Below are positions 24,543 through 32,324 of a stretch of 64,000 nt of DNA, piece after piece (position 1 is the stretch's first letter; each line of letters opens with the position of its first letter). The position numbers and the translations under genes were made by a program. The stretch is from Arthrobacter globiformis (GTDB lineage: Bacteria > Actinomycetota > Actinomycetes > Actinomycetales > Micrococcaceae), in assembly GCF_030815865.1 (NCBI RefSeq), contig NZ_JAUSXI010000001.1:2418001-2482000 (forward strand), read 5' to 3'. A model generated the notes under the pieces. It was not told where the DNA came from. It saw only the letters and a program-made list of their open reading frames with translations, and made no database searches.

Positions 24543-26083
24543 CGCGGACCCCCTTCCGTATGTACAGTTGACCATTCCTCGTACTTGGCGCGCCACTGCG
24601 CGTTGAGCGGGTAGAGGCCGTCCACGCTGTGGCCCTGCTCCACCATTTCGAAGATGAAGGCTTCTTCCTTTTCCTGCTGGATGCAGTCGTCCACGAGTTC
24701 TTCGGCGATGGCAGGCGGGATGACCAGGATGCCGTCGGCGTCAGCCACGATGATGTCCCCGGGCTGCACGGTGGTGCCGCCGCAGGCGATGGTGATGTCC
24801 GTGTCCCACGGGATGTGGCGGCGGCCCAGCACGGCGGGGTGCGGGTTGGAGTAGTAGGTGGGCATGTCCAGGCCGGCCACGGCGGAGAAGTCGCGGACCC
24901 CGCCGTCGGTGATGATGGCGGCGGCGCCGCGGACCTGGGCGCGCAGGGCGAGGATGTCGCCGATGGTCCCGGTGCCCTTCTCCCCGCGGGCCTCCATCAC
25001 CAGGACTTCGCCCTCGTTGACGGAGTCGATGGCGCGTTTCTGGGCATTGAAGCCCCCGCCGTGCGTCTTGAAGAGGTCCTCACGGTTGGGCACGTAGCGC
25101 AGGGTGCGGGCCAGGCCAACCACCTTGCGGTCCGGCCGGGTGGCGGTGAGTCCGTCGATGCTGACGTTGTTCAGGCCGCGCTTGCGCAGCTGGGAGGACA
25201 GCGTTGCGGTGCAGACGCTTTCCAGCTTGGCTTTCAGCTCCGGGCTCAGTGCGGATTCCGGTGCCTCTGAAGACCCTGCCTCCGAGGACACAGCCGGGAG
25301 CCCTGCCGCTTCCCGCGAACCGTACGCCTCTTCGCGCTGCAGGTCATCGGCCTTGGGCCGGGCACCAAAGTCAGCGAACGCCGTCGTTCCTTCCTTAACT
25401 GTGGTGGTGAGCCGGCCGGTGCTCAGTTGGCCGTCAGCGCTGCTGACCTCCACCTCCAGCACGTCGCCGGGGACGGCGACGGAGGCGCCGGCCGGTGTGC
25501 CGGTGAGGATGATGTCCCCCTCCTCGAGGGTGAGGAGCTGGGACAGGTCCGCCACGAGCCGGGCGAACGGGAAGAGCAGGTCCTCGGTGGTGTCGTCCTG
25601 GACCAGTTCGCCGTTGTGCCAGGTGCGGATGCGCAGTTTTGCGGGGTCGACGGCGTCTGCCGGAATCAGTGCCGGTCCCACAGGGGTGAAGCCGTCCCCG
25701 CCCTTGGACCGGAGGTTGGAGCCCTTGTCCGCGTAGCGCAGGTCGTAGACGCCGAGGTCGTTGCTGGCCGTCACTGCCGCGACGTGGCTCCAGGCGTCCT
25801 CGACGTCGACGCGGCGGGCCGCCTTGCCGATGATGATGGCGATCTCGCCCTCGTAGCCGAGGAGTTCGCAACCGGCCGGGCGTTCGACGGCGGTGCCGGT
25901 GAGGGACAACGAGGATGACGGCTTCAGGAAGTAGGAGGGCTGGGCCGGCGTCCGGCCGCGCTGGGCTGCCCGGCTGGGGTAGTTGATGTGGACCGCGATC
26001 ACCTTGCGTGCTGCTGCCAGGGTGTCGTCGTTGACCTGCTCCAAAGCGTTCTCCCTATCAGGTACGAAATCGTTCATTGTCAT
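24539..26083 (-). CDS. fumarylacetoacetate hydrolase-fold / RraA-like aldolase fusion
   Basis: A 514-aa two-domain protein. Residues about 25-235 are an FAH/HpaG-type domain (YEGEIAIIIGKAARRV with the metal Glu residues, DLRYADKGSNLRSKG, and EEGDIILTGTPAG). After a Ser/Glu/Ala-rich linker, residues about 275-510 are an RraA-type domain (TATLSSQLRKRGL, and IITDGGVRDFSAV with the catalytic Arg-Asp of 4-hydroxy-4-methyl-2-oxoglutarate aldolase-like enzymes). HpaG itself is a tandem of two FAH domains, so an aldolase in the second place is different. The likely role is decarboxylation or isomerisation, followed by a lyase or oxaloacetate-decarboxylase type step. Its ATG overlaps the upstream FAH stop. 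Confidence 0.88.
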   Translation of the reverse strand: MTMNDFVPDRENALEQVNDDTLAAARKVIAVHINYPSRAAQRGRTPAQPSYFLKPSSSLSLTGTAVERPAGCELLGYEGEIAIIIGKAARRVDVEDAWSHVAAVTASNDLGVYDLRYADKGSNLRSKGGDGFTPVGPALIPADAVDPAKLRIRTWHNGELVQDDTTEDLLFPFARLVADLSQLLTLEEGDIILTGTPAGASVAVPGDVLEVEVSSADGQLSTGRLTTTVKEGTTAFADFGARPKADDLQREEAYGSREAAGLPAVSSEAGSSEAPESALSPELKAKLESVCTATLSSQLRKRGLNNVSIDGLTATRPDRKVVGLARTLRYVPNREDLFKTHGGGFNAQKRAIDSVNEGEVLVMEARGEKGTGTIGDILALRAQVRGAAAIITDGGVRDFSAVAGLDMPTYYSNPHPAVLGRRHIPWDTDITIACGGTTVQPGDIIVADADGILVIPPAIAEELVDDCIQQEKEEAFIFEMVEQGHSVDGLYPLNAQWRAKYEEWSTVHTEGGPR

Positions 26084-26814
26084 CTCGACTCGGCAGCTGA
26101 ACCATATGCTGCGGCGAGTGTTTCCTGGTTGATGCGTGGCTGCGCCCCGGTCCCTGCAAGGTCTCCGGGGAGAGCGACGATTTTGTTGCCCAACCGATTG
26201 GAGGAAGCGCCGCTGCTGTGGCTGACCTCAACTTCTACGAAATCGCCGGGTTCCACCACCGTGGAGCCTCGTGGGGTACCAGTCAGAATGATGTCTCCAC
26301 GATTCAGGGTCATCACGCGGGACAGATCGGCTATGAGGTAGGGGAAGCTGAACACGAGGTCCTCTGACATTGCGGCGTCCTGTACGAGCTTTCCGTTGAT
26401 CCAGCCCCGTAGGCGAAAGCCTTCCGGTTCCAGATCGTCTGCTTTCATTAGCTGCGCACCTATCGGCGTGAATGTGTCGAAGCTCTTTGAGTGAACGTTC
26501 GAACCGGGGTCGGCATAGCGGAGGTCATATACGCCATAGTCGTTGGCAGCGGTGACCCAGCCGACATAGTTCCACGCGTCGCCGATAGCTGCATTGCGGC
26601 AATCGTCCCCAATGATCAGGGCGACTTCGGCTTCCATGGCAAGCAACTGGCAGCCTGGCGGCCTCAGCACATCCTGCCCCGTATGGGTTAGTGTCGAGGG
26701 CGCTTTGAGGAAATAGGATGGCGTCTTCGGAGCCTTTCCTCGTTCCGTGTTCCTGCTGTGATAGTTCAGATGGACGGCGATGATTTTCGAGGGCCGCAGG
26801 TCGGTGGCCTCCAT
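26080..26814 (-). CDS. fumarylacetoacetate hydrolase family protein (HpaG-like)
   Basis: A 244-aa FAH-fold enzyme. The ATG at 26814 has AAAGGAG six bases upstream; the longer frame to 26868 is not supported. It aligns along its length with the FAH half of the next gene: IIAVHLNYHSRNTERGKAPK, LLAMEAEVALIIGDD, GVYDLRYADPGSN and RGDIILTGTPRGS recur in the same order. The two therefore look like an adjacent duplication. The base composition is visibly lower in GC than in the fused neighbour, which suggests that one copy was acquired separately. It is expected to act on the ring-cleavage product as a decarboxylase or isomerase. Confidence 0.88.
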   Translation of the reverse strand: MEATDLRPSKIIAVHLNYHSRNTERGKAPKTPSYFLKAPSTLTHTGQDVLRPPGCQLLAMEAEVALIIGDDCRNAAIGDAWNYVGWVTAANDYGVYDLRYADPGSNVHSKSFDTFTPIGAQLMKADDLEPEGFRLRGWINGKLVQDAAMSEDLVFSFPYLIADLSRVMTLNRGDIILTGTPRGSTVVEPGDFVEVEVSHSSGASSNRLGNKIVALPGDLAGTGAQPRINQETLAAAYGSAAESR

Positions 26815-26994
26815 GGGCTGCTCCTTTGAAGGTGGAAGGTCGTGCCGCGAGGAAGTTGTGGCGCACACGGGTGGAACAGAAGCAGGACAGCGCCTTGCGG
26901 GCTGGACTTTTAGGTCCAGCCCGCTTTCCAGACCTAAACGCCCTCGGCTGTTGTTTCACTCGTGCAGATATGCGGCCTTGCGACCCCTAGATCA

Positions 26995-27993
26995 TTAGTG
27001 GACGCTGAGGTAGCTTTCGAGGGTGATGGGCGAAGCCTCCAGGAGCGGCTTCTGAACCGGCTGCCCGGGGAACTCGGAGGCTTCAAACCACCAGCGTTCG
27101 GAGGCGGGCATGCCCCACTGCTGCGCCCTGCGCGGATCTGAGGTGTCCCAGCGGATGGGGTCAGTTTCGAGATCAATGAACTGGTAATGAGTGTTGAACA
27201 GCTCCACGCGGTGACCATCGGGGTCTCGGAGATACAGGAAAAGTGCGTTGCTCAGTCCGTGCCGGCCGGGGCCGCGGTCGATCTCATCCCCGAACCCGAG
27301 GCTGCCGGCCACATCGGCCGCGTGGATCAGGCAAGACGCGTCGGGGACGGTGTAAGCGAAGTGGTGCAGACGGGGGCCAGTGCCGTTGGTAAACACGATG
27401 TCGTGGGTGTTTCCCTTAACCTCGAGCCAGCTGCCCCAGAGCTCTTCTGTCCCGTCGGTGGCCGTATATTCGGCAAGGCGGAATCCCAAGTCGGAGTAGA
27501 AGTCAGTTGCGGTTTGGACGTCGTGGGTCACCAGCTGGTAGTGATCAATCCGCTGGGGCTGGCCGCTCCTGAAAGTGTGAAACTCCTGCATGCGCCGGTC
27601 TACGACGTCCATGGATGAGCACAATTCCATGAGGTTGCCAACCGGGTCCGTGAAGTGCAGGGTGCGGCCCTGGAACGGGACGTCCGGCTCGGTGGTGACA
27701 ATGCCCCGTGAATTCAGGTACTCGGCGGCCTTGTCGATGTCGGATGCGTCCTGAACGCGAAGGCCGATGCGCTCGGCCTGGGCGTCGCCGGTCGTACGCT
27801 TGATGACCAGGCTGTGATGGGCCGCCTCTTCGAGTCCTCGGAAGTACAGGGTGTTCTCGTCCCGTTCTGTGAGGACCAGACCGATGACGTCGGTGTAGAA
27901 GTGGGCGCTGGCATCCAGGTCCCGTGCGGTAAGCACGACGTGGCTGGCGCGGGTGATAGTGAATGCTGGATTACGATTCCAAACGGGAAGCAT
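26995..27993 (-). CDS. hpaD: extradiol ring-cleavage dioxygenase, homoprotocatechuate 2,3-dioxygenase-like (VOC)
   Basis: A 332-aa two-domain type I extradiol dioxygenase. The N domain starts ITRASHVVLTARDLDASAHFY. The catalytic C domain has RIDHYQLVTHDVQ, then GPRLHHFAYTVPD, then DPDGHRVELFNTHYQ, giving the expected His, His, Glu iron or manganese ligands. The carboxy tail QWGMPASERWWFEASEF is as in the Arthrobacter/Brevibacterium HPCD group. AAGGAGT precedes the ATG. It opens 3,4-dihydroxyphenylacetate-type catechols, and the following genes process the product. 5-carboxymethyl-2-hydroxymuconate semialdehyde dehydrogenase and isomerase genes are not in the window. Confidence 0.9.
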   Translation of the reverse strand: MLPVWNRNPAFTITRASHVVLTARDLDASAHFYTDVIGLVLTERDENTLYFRGLEEAAHHSLVIKRTTGDAQAERIGLRVQDASDIDKAAEYLNSRGIVTTEPDVPFQGRTLHFTDPVGNLMELCSSMDVVDRRMQEFHTFRSGQPQRIDHYQLVTHDVQTATDFYSDLGFRLAEYTATDGTEELWGSWLEVKGNTHDIVFTNGTGPRLHHFAYTVPDASCLIHAADVAGSLGFGDEIDRGPGRHGLSNALFLYLRDPDGHRVELFNTHYQFIDLETDPIRWDTSDPRRAQQWGMPASERWWFEASEFPGQPVQKPLLEASPITLESYLSVH

Positions 27994-28092
27994 GTCTACT
28001 CCTTACAATTCGTGGGGCCTGCTGCTGCTAAGCCGCGTTTTTTCGGCGAACCGTTTCGACGGCCGCCTGTTGATGAGGTTTGCGAGAGCGTC

Positions 28093-28965
28093 TTAGAGTC
28101 CGAGACCAGCCAGGTACTCCCGGCTGATGCGGGCGCTCTCGAATGGGGTGGGCTGCTGTGTCACGTCTGTTTCCACTGTCAGCCAGCCGCTGTAGCCCTC
28201 GTCGTCGAGAATCCGGAATATGCCCGGGAAATCGATGTCTCCGTCCCCGACTTCTGTCCAGATCGCGGCCTTTTCGAACTCGGCGTAGGCCCAGCCTTCT
28301 GCCCGCCCGCGTTCGCGGACTTCCAAGTCAATGTCTTTCAGATGCACGGATGTGATGCGGCGGGCGTGGCGGCGGACGAAGTTGTTCACGTCAATGCCGG
28401 CCCATGCCAGATGCCCGGTGTCAGGACCGACGAAAAGGAGTTCGGGGTCCACTGCCTCAAGAAGCCGTTCGACTTCTTCCTCCGTTTCCACAAATGTTCC
28501 TACGTGTGTGTGGAAGCAGGGCCGGACACCTTCCTCCACAAAGACCTCGCATACCTCGGTGATGGTCTGCGTCATTCGGCGGAACTGTTCGTCGGTGAGC
28601 ATGTCCAGTTGTCCCGCGTTGGCGGCCGCCTGCCGACGGGTCCTTCCCGCGCGGGTCACTGTTTCGAAACCACCGACCGCGATGAAAATATCGGTCAGAT
28701 CAAGTTCGCGGGAGACCTTGGCGTTGATCCGTGCCGCGTGCAGCTGGTCATCCCGCTGAGCGGGGTCCCAGTATTCGCCATTTATATAGCCGGGCGCGGG
28801 AGCCAGGCCGTGGCTTGTCCATAAGCGGTGAATTTCAGCGGCATCCCGGCTTTCCACACCGCTGATGGGTGAGCCGTAGTAACCGGCGGATGCAATATCC
28901 GCTAACCCGTCTCCGAGTCCACGCTTGCGCCACGTGATACCGCTGCAGCCGATGCTTACATTCAT
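28093..28965 (-). CDS. sugar phosphate isomerase/epimerase family TIM barrel (IolE-like)
   Basis: A 290-aa xylose-isomerase-like barrel. Metal-binding features seen are CFHTHVGTFVETEEEVE, FVGPDTGHLAWAGID, ITSVHLKDID and GWLTVETDV, in the order found in inosose dehydratase and 3-dehydroshikimate dehydratase-like proteins. CAGGAG precedes the ATG. It lies between the dioxygenase and an SDR; a dehydratase feeding a catechol to the dioxygenase is conceivable (inference), but an inositol-type function is equally compatible. Confidence 0.83.
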   Translation of the reverse strand: MNVSIGCSGITWRKRGLGDGLADIASAGYYGSPISGVESRDAAEIHRLWTSHGLAPAPGYINGEYWDPAQRDDQLHAARINAKVSRELDLTDIFIAVGGFETVTRAGRTRRQAAANAGQLDMLTDEQFRRMTQTITEVCEVFVEEGVRPCFHTHVGTFVETEEEVERLLEAVDPELLFVGPDTGHLAWAGIDVNNFVRRHARRITSVHLKDIDLEVRERGRAEGWAYAEFEKAAIWTEVGDGDIDFPGIFRILDDEGYSGWLTVETDVTQQPTPFESARISREYLAGLGL

Positions 28966-29054
28966 CTTTGAACTTCTCCTGAGCCTAATTGGCAGTTGCC
29001 CCGGACTTCCCGGCGCGGCTGATGCTTATGGGGCAGAGCTTTGAGCGGCGAACG

Positions 29055-29822
29055 TTAAGCGCCGGGGACGGATGCTCCATCGAAGCGGCCATCAATGATG
29101 AGTCCGCCGTCTACAGGAAGCAGAACGCCGGTGATGAAGCTTGCTGCGGGGGAGACGAGGAATTCGATAACACCAGCAATGTCATCGGGCTGGGCGAGGC
29201 GGCGCAGAGGCGTACGTGAAAGGACCAGGTCCTCGTTGATCGTCCCGCTGCGGAAACCCGACCGCACCATTTCCGTGTCGACATAGCCGGGGGCTACTGC
29301 GTTGACCCGGATGCCTTGCGGGCCCCACTCAGCTGCCAGCGTGCGAGTCAATCCCACCATGCCGGTTTTGACCGTTCCGTATGCCACACGGCCCGGAAGG
29401 CCGAAGGTAGATGCCACTGAGGCAAAAGTGACAATGCTGCCCTTTGACTGCGCCAGATACCCGTGACAGGCCTGCGCGAGCAGGAGCGTACCGGTCAGGT
29501 GGATGTCGAGGTGCTTTTGCCAGACGCCCAGATCAAAGCTCTCTGCAGGACCACGCGCGATGTTGCCCGCGGCGGAGATGACCGCATCAATTCTGCCGAA
29601 GTGGGCACCCACCTGGTCGATTGCCTCCTGGACGGCAGAGGGATCGGAGACATCACAGCCAAGGCCGAGGTTGTCCGGTCCGAGCTGATCGGCCTGAGCC
29701 TGAGCACCCTCAGCATTCAGATCCAGCAGCGCAACCTGCCAACCGTTTTTGGTCAGTCTCTCTGCTGTTGCCGCCCCGATGCCCCTGGCTCCGCCGGAGA
29801 TCACGGCTACGGGGGCGGTCAC
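29055..29822 (-). CDS. short-chain dehydrogenase/reductase (classical SDR)
   Basis: A 255-aa SDR with SGGARGIG cofactor loop, LLDLN after beta-2, ISAAGNIARG (N in the usual NNAG place), a Ser in FASVASTFG and YGTVK at the active site, and ITGVLLPVDGG at the end. The start is the GTG at 29822 with GGAG upstream; the extra 17 residues of the longer frame are not SDR-like. It is the first gene of the leftward unit facing LysR and is a likely alcohol or diol dehydrogenase that aromatises or oxidises the substrate before ring cleavage (inference). Confidence 0.88.
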   Translation of the reverse strand: MTAPVAVISGGARGIGAATAERLTKNGWQVALLDLNAEGAQAQADQLGPDNLGLGCDVSDPSAVQEAIDQVGAHFGRIDAVISAAGNIARGPAESFDLGVWQKHLDIHLTGTLLLAQACHGYLAQSKGSIVTFASVASTFGLPGRVAYGTVKTGMVGLTRTLAAEWGPQGIRVNAVAPGYVDTEMVRSGFRSGTINEDLVLSRTPLRRLAQPDDIAGVIEFLVSPAASFITGVLLPVDGGLIIDGRFDGASVPGA

Positions 29823-30050
29823 GCCGTCGCTCCAATCTTGACGGAGGTTGCAGACGGCAGGACGGGGCTGCATGAGAGCCCAGCAGGGGCGTTATCGGTG
29901 ACTGACATGGTAGTGACGACCACTTCTTTCGAGTGAGGGGAGACTGGTCTGAAGTAGATCTTCAGCTGCAGTGAGCCTCCGCATCCAACAGTTCGTGCAA
30001 TCACTTTGTCACCGATCCGGCCGCGAAAAAAATACTATTTTGCTTCCTCT

Positions 30051-30070
30051 CCTATAGCTATTGCATATAC
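30051..30070. promoter_or_regulatory. candidate LysR site in the SDR/LysR divergent region
   Basis: CCTATA and TATAC half-elements surround a short spacer in the AT-rich stretch between the leftward SDR and the LysR gene. A related element with the same CCTATA start occurs at 31159-31178 ahead of the ABC importer. Shared control by the LysR protein is an inference. Confidence 0.35.
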
Positions 30071-30180
30071 CGGACCGGGCGGCGGAATGTCTGCACTGTG
30101 GATAACCGACTCCGCGGCGGGAGCAGTTGGGGACGAACTATCCCGGTCCACTAACTGCAATTCGACTACGCTCTGAAGTC

Positions 30181-31104
30181 ATGGACCTTCGCCAATTGCG
30201 TTACTTTCAAGCCGTCGTCGAAGCCGGTTCGTTTGTGGCGGCCGCAGCCGAGTTGCACATGTCGCAACCGCCCCTCAGCCTGACCATAAGCAAGCTTGAA
30301 TCGGAGCTGGGCGTTCAGCTCCTGATCAGGACAGCCCGGGGGGTGAGTCCGACCAGCGCCGGAATGTATCTGCTGAATGCTGGCTCTCGCATCCTCGGCG
30401 ATGTGGATGAGGTCGTCAATCACCTGACCAATTACGGTGCCGGGCGGGAGGGAGCCATCACGGTTGCCAGCGTCCCGGCCCTCATGTGGTACCGGATTCC
30501 GCAGCTCCTCAAAGAGCACAGCGTAGAGAACCCCGACGTCGACGTTCGGCTCATCGATCCACCGCCCTGGACAGCTATCGAAATGATCCACAACCGCAAG
30601 GCTGATGTCGCCTTTATTATGGTTGCCGATGCAGAACAGTTCGCTGAGCGGCAGGACCGCTTCCACATTATTCGCTGGGAAGATGTCCCTCTGGTTGCCG
30701 CTTTTCCGCCGGACCGCATAGACCTTCCGGACCCCGTGGGCGTTGGTGTTTTCGAGGCGATGACAATGATCCTGCCGCAGCGGACACCAGCTGTTCCCAG
30801 CCTGCCCGACATCGTGGATGAAACCCTGAGGCGCTTCGGTGTAATTACTGGCCGCACACGAATCGCTGACACCATCCAGACAAGCATCCCGCTGATTACG
30901 TCCGGGCAGGCCAGTTCCATCCTTCCGGACGCGCAGCGGCGGAGCCTTCGAAAGTTTGATCTCGTTGTCCGCGAGATCCGCGAACCCATTCCGCCTCTGC
31001 AGGCGATAGCTGTCGTTTCGGCGCGGGCAGAGGCGAGCCCCGCATTGAGCCGGCTGCTGGAACGGGTTCGCTCGTCGGCTTCCGCGCAGCGTCCTTCGAC
31101 ATAA
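30181..31104 (+). CDS. LysR-family transcriptional regulator
   Basis: A 307-aa LysR protein from the ATG at 30181 (MDLRQLRYFQAVVEAGSF), which is the canonical N terminus; the frame from 30127 is leader. HTH residues 18-60 include AAAELHMSQPPLSLTISKLE. The effector domain shows AITVASVPALMWYRIPQLL and NRKADVAFIMV. It is divergent from the SDR-dioxygenase cluster and upstream of the second ABC importer, and probably responds to an aromatic acid or related intermediate. Confidence 0.92.
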   Translation: MDLRQLRYFQAVVEAGSFVAAAAELHMSQPPLSLTISKLESELGVQLLIRTARGVSPTSAGMYLLNAGSRILGDVDEVVNHLTNYGAGREGAITVASVPALMWYRIPQLLKEHSVENPDVDVRLIDPPPWTAIEMIHNRKADVAFIMVADAEQFAERQDRFHIIRWEDVPLVAAFPPDRIDLPDPVGVGVFEAMTMILPQRTPAVPSLPDIVDETLRRFGVITGRTRIADTIQTSIPLITSGQASSILPDAQRRSLRKFDLVVREIREPIPPLQAIAVVSARAEASPALSRLLERVRSSASAQRPST

Positions 31105-31158
31105 CAGTCCCGACGGCAAAGCACGTGTCTCCTGGCCAATGACCGCAGCTGATGTAGA

Positions 31159-31178
31159 CCTATACATTCCGTATATGC
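31159..31178. promoter_or_regulatory. candidate LysR-type operator upstream of the ABC importer
   Basis: TATAC-ATTCC-GTATA is a perfect interrupted palindrome (31161-31175), flanked by CC and TGC. It resembles the ATAC-N-GTAT form of LysR boxes and lies about 110 bp before the binding-protein start. AT-rich sequence after it (TAAAATAGT) could serve as a -10 region. Confidence 0.45.
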
Positions 31179-31288
31179 AACCTAGAGTAAAATAGTACTT
31201 TCCCTTGGGGCCGAGACTTGAGATGGTTACCTCAGTCACATCAAAACCGATCGCTTAGGCGACCAAACCCCACCCCCAAGGAAGAAAC

Positions 31289-32299
31289 ATGAAGCCTCAA
31301 CTCGGTGTCGCAGCAGCAGTTGCTGCATGTCTTTTCGCTGTGGCTGGCTGTGCCAGCGGTGCCAATACGACCGGTTCCGGCACCTCAGGAGCCAATGGCG
31401 GCTCCAGCGCTAGCTTCGTCAAGAAAGATCCGCTGATTCTGGGGTACTCCGTTTACGACCAGACCGACCCGTACTTCATCGCCTATGCGAAGGGTGTCCA
31501 GGCCCGGGCTGCAGAGCGTGGCGCAAAGGTCGTAATCTCCGATTCCAAGGACTCGGCGCAGATCCAGGTCACCGGTAGTTCGCAGCTTATTTCCCGCAAT
31601 ATCTCTGCGTTGCTGATCACTCCGGTTCAGCCGGACTCGCTGCCGGCTACCATCTCTGCTGCTCATGCTGCCAAGATCCCCGTTCTTGTTGGCGACATTG
31701 GAGCCAAGGGTGACTATGACTACTTCGTCCAGTCGAACAATGAGGCCGGGGGCGCCCAAGGGGCTGAGTACCTTTGCAAGAAGTTCGATGACGGCCAGCC
31801 ACACGAGGTAGCGTTCATTCGCGATGACCCAGGGCACGCAGCGGGCGAAGCCCGCGGCAAGGGCTTCAAGGATGGTCTTGCCAAGTGTTCGAACCTGAAG
31901 CTCGTCAGCGAAATTCCGGGCCAGACCATTGAAGCGGCATTTAAGGCAGGCCAGGACATTTTTGCGGCCAACCCGAACGTCGAGGCCATTTTCGGTTTCA
32001 ACAGCAACGCTGTACAGGGCGCGGTCCGTGCCGCGGAAACCTCCAACAAAAAGCCGGTCATTGTCGGCTTCAACGGTGACCCGATCGAGCTTGAAATGAT
32101 CGAGCAGGGCAAGCAAGAGGCCACGGTGGCCCAGGATCCGTTCGGTCAGGGTCAGGCTCTGGTCGATGCTGCCCTGGACCTTCTCGATGGCAAGGAGCCG
32201 AAGTTCACTGACGCAGCTTCCAACACTTTGGAGCAGCCGACCACTCTCGTCACCAAGGAGAATCTGGCTGATTTCAAGGCCAAGCTCAACAAACAGTAG
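31289..32299 (+). CDS. ABC importer substrate-binding lipoprotein (ribose-type)
   Basis: A 336-aa periplasmic-binding protein type 1. Signal peptide with lipobox (FAVAGCAS) and a Gly/Ser/Thr-rich tether. The mature protein has LILGYSVYDQTDPYFIAYAK, the usual first strand, then QLISRNISALLITPVQPDSL and IFGFNSNAVQGAVRAAE. AAGGAAG precedes the ATG. It is the first gene of a binding protein-ATPase-permease-permease operon that is followed by the nitrile hydratase genes. The ligand is unknown; a nitrile or amide with a sugar-like or polar group is a guess from context. Confidence 0.92.
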   Translation: MKPQLGVAAAVAACLFAVAGCASGANTTGSGTSGANGGSSASFVKKDPLILGYSVYDQTDPYFIAYAKGVQARAAERGAKVVISDSKDSAQIQVTGSSQLISRNISALLITPVQPDSLPATISAAHAAKIPVLVGDIGAKGDYDYFVQSNNEAGGAQGAEYLCKKFDDGQPHEVAFIRDDPGHAAGEARGKGFKDGLAKCSNLKLVSEIPGQTIEAAFKAGQDIFAANPNVEAIFGFNSNAVQGAVRAAETSNKKPVIVGFNGDPIELEMIEQGKQEATVAQDPFGQGQALVDAALDLLDGKEPKFTDAASNTLEQPTTLVTKENLADFKAKLNKQ

Positions 32300-32324
32300 A
32301 CCCTTCAAGCGGTAAGGCATTGCA

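Noticed and set aside
22957-24614. Two long plus-strand frames (268 and 281 codons)
   Set aside because: They mirror the aldolase and hydratase genes in the antisense frame typical of high-GC DNA; the minus-strand genes have clear motifs.
30166-31239. 357-aa minus-strand frame
   Set aside because: Antisense to the LysR gene, whose N-terminal HTH is unambiguous.
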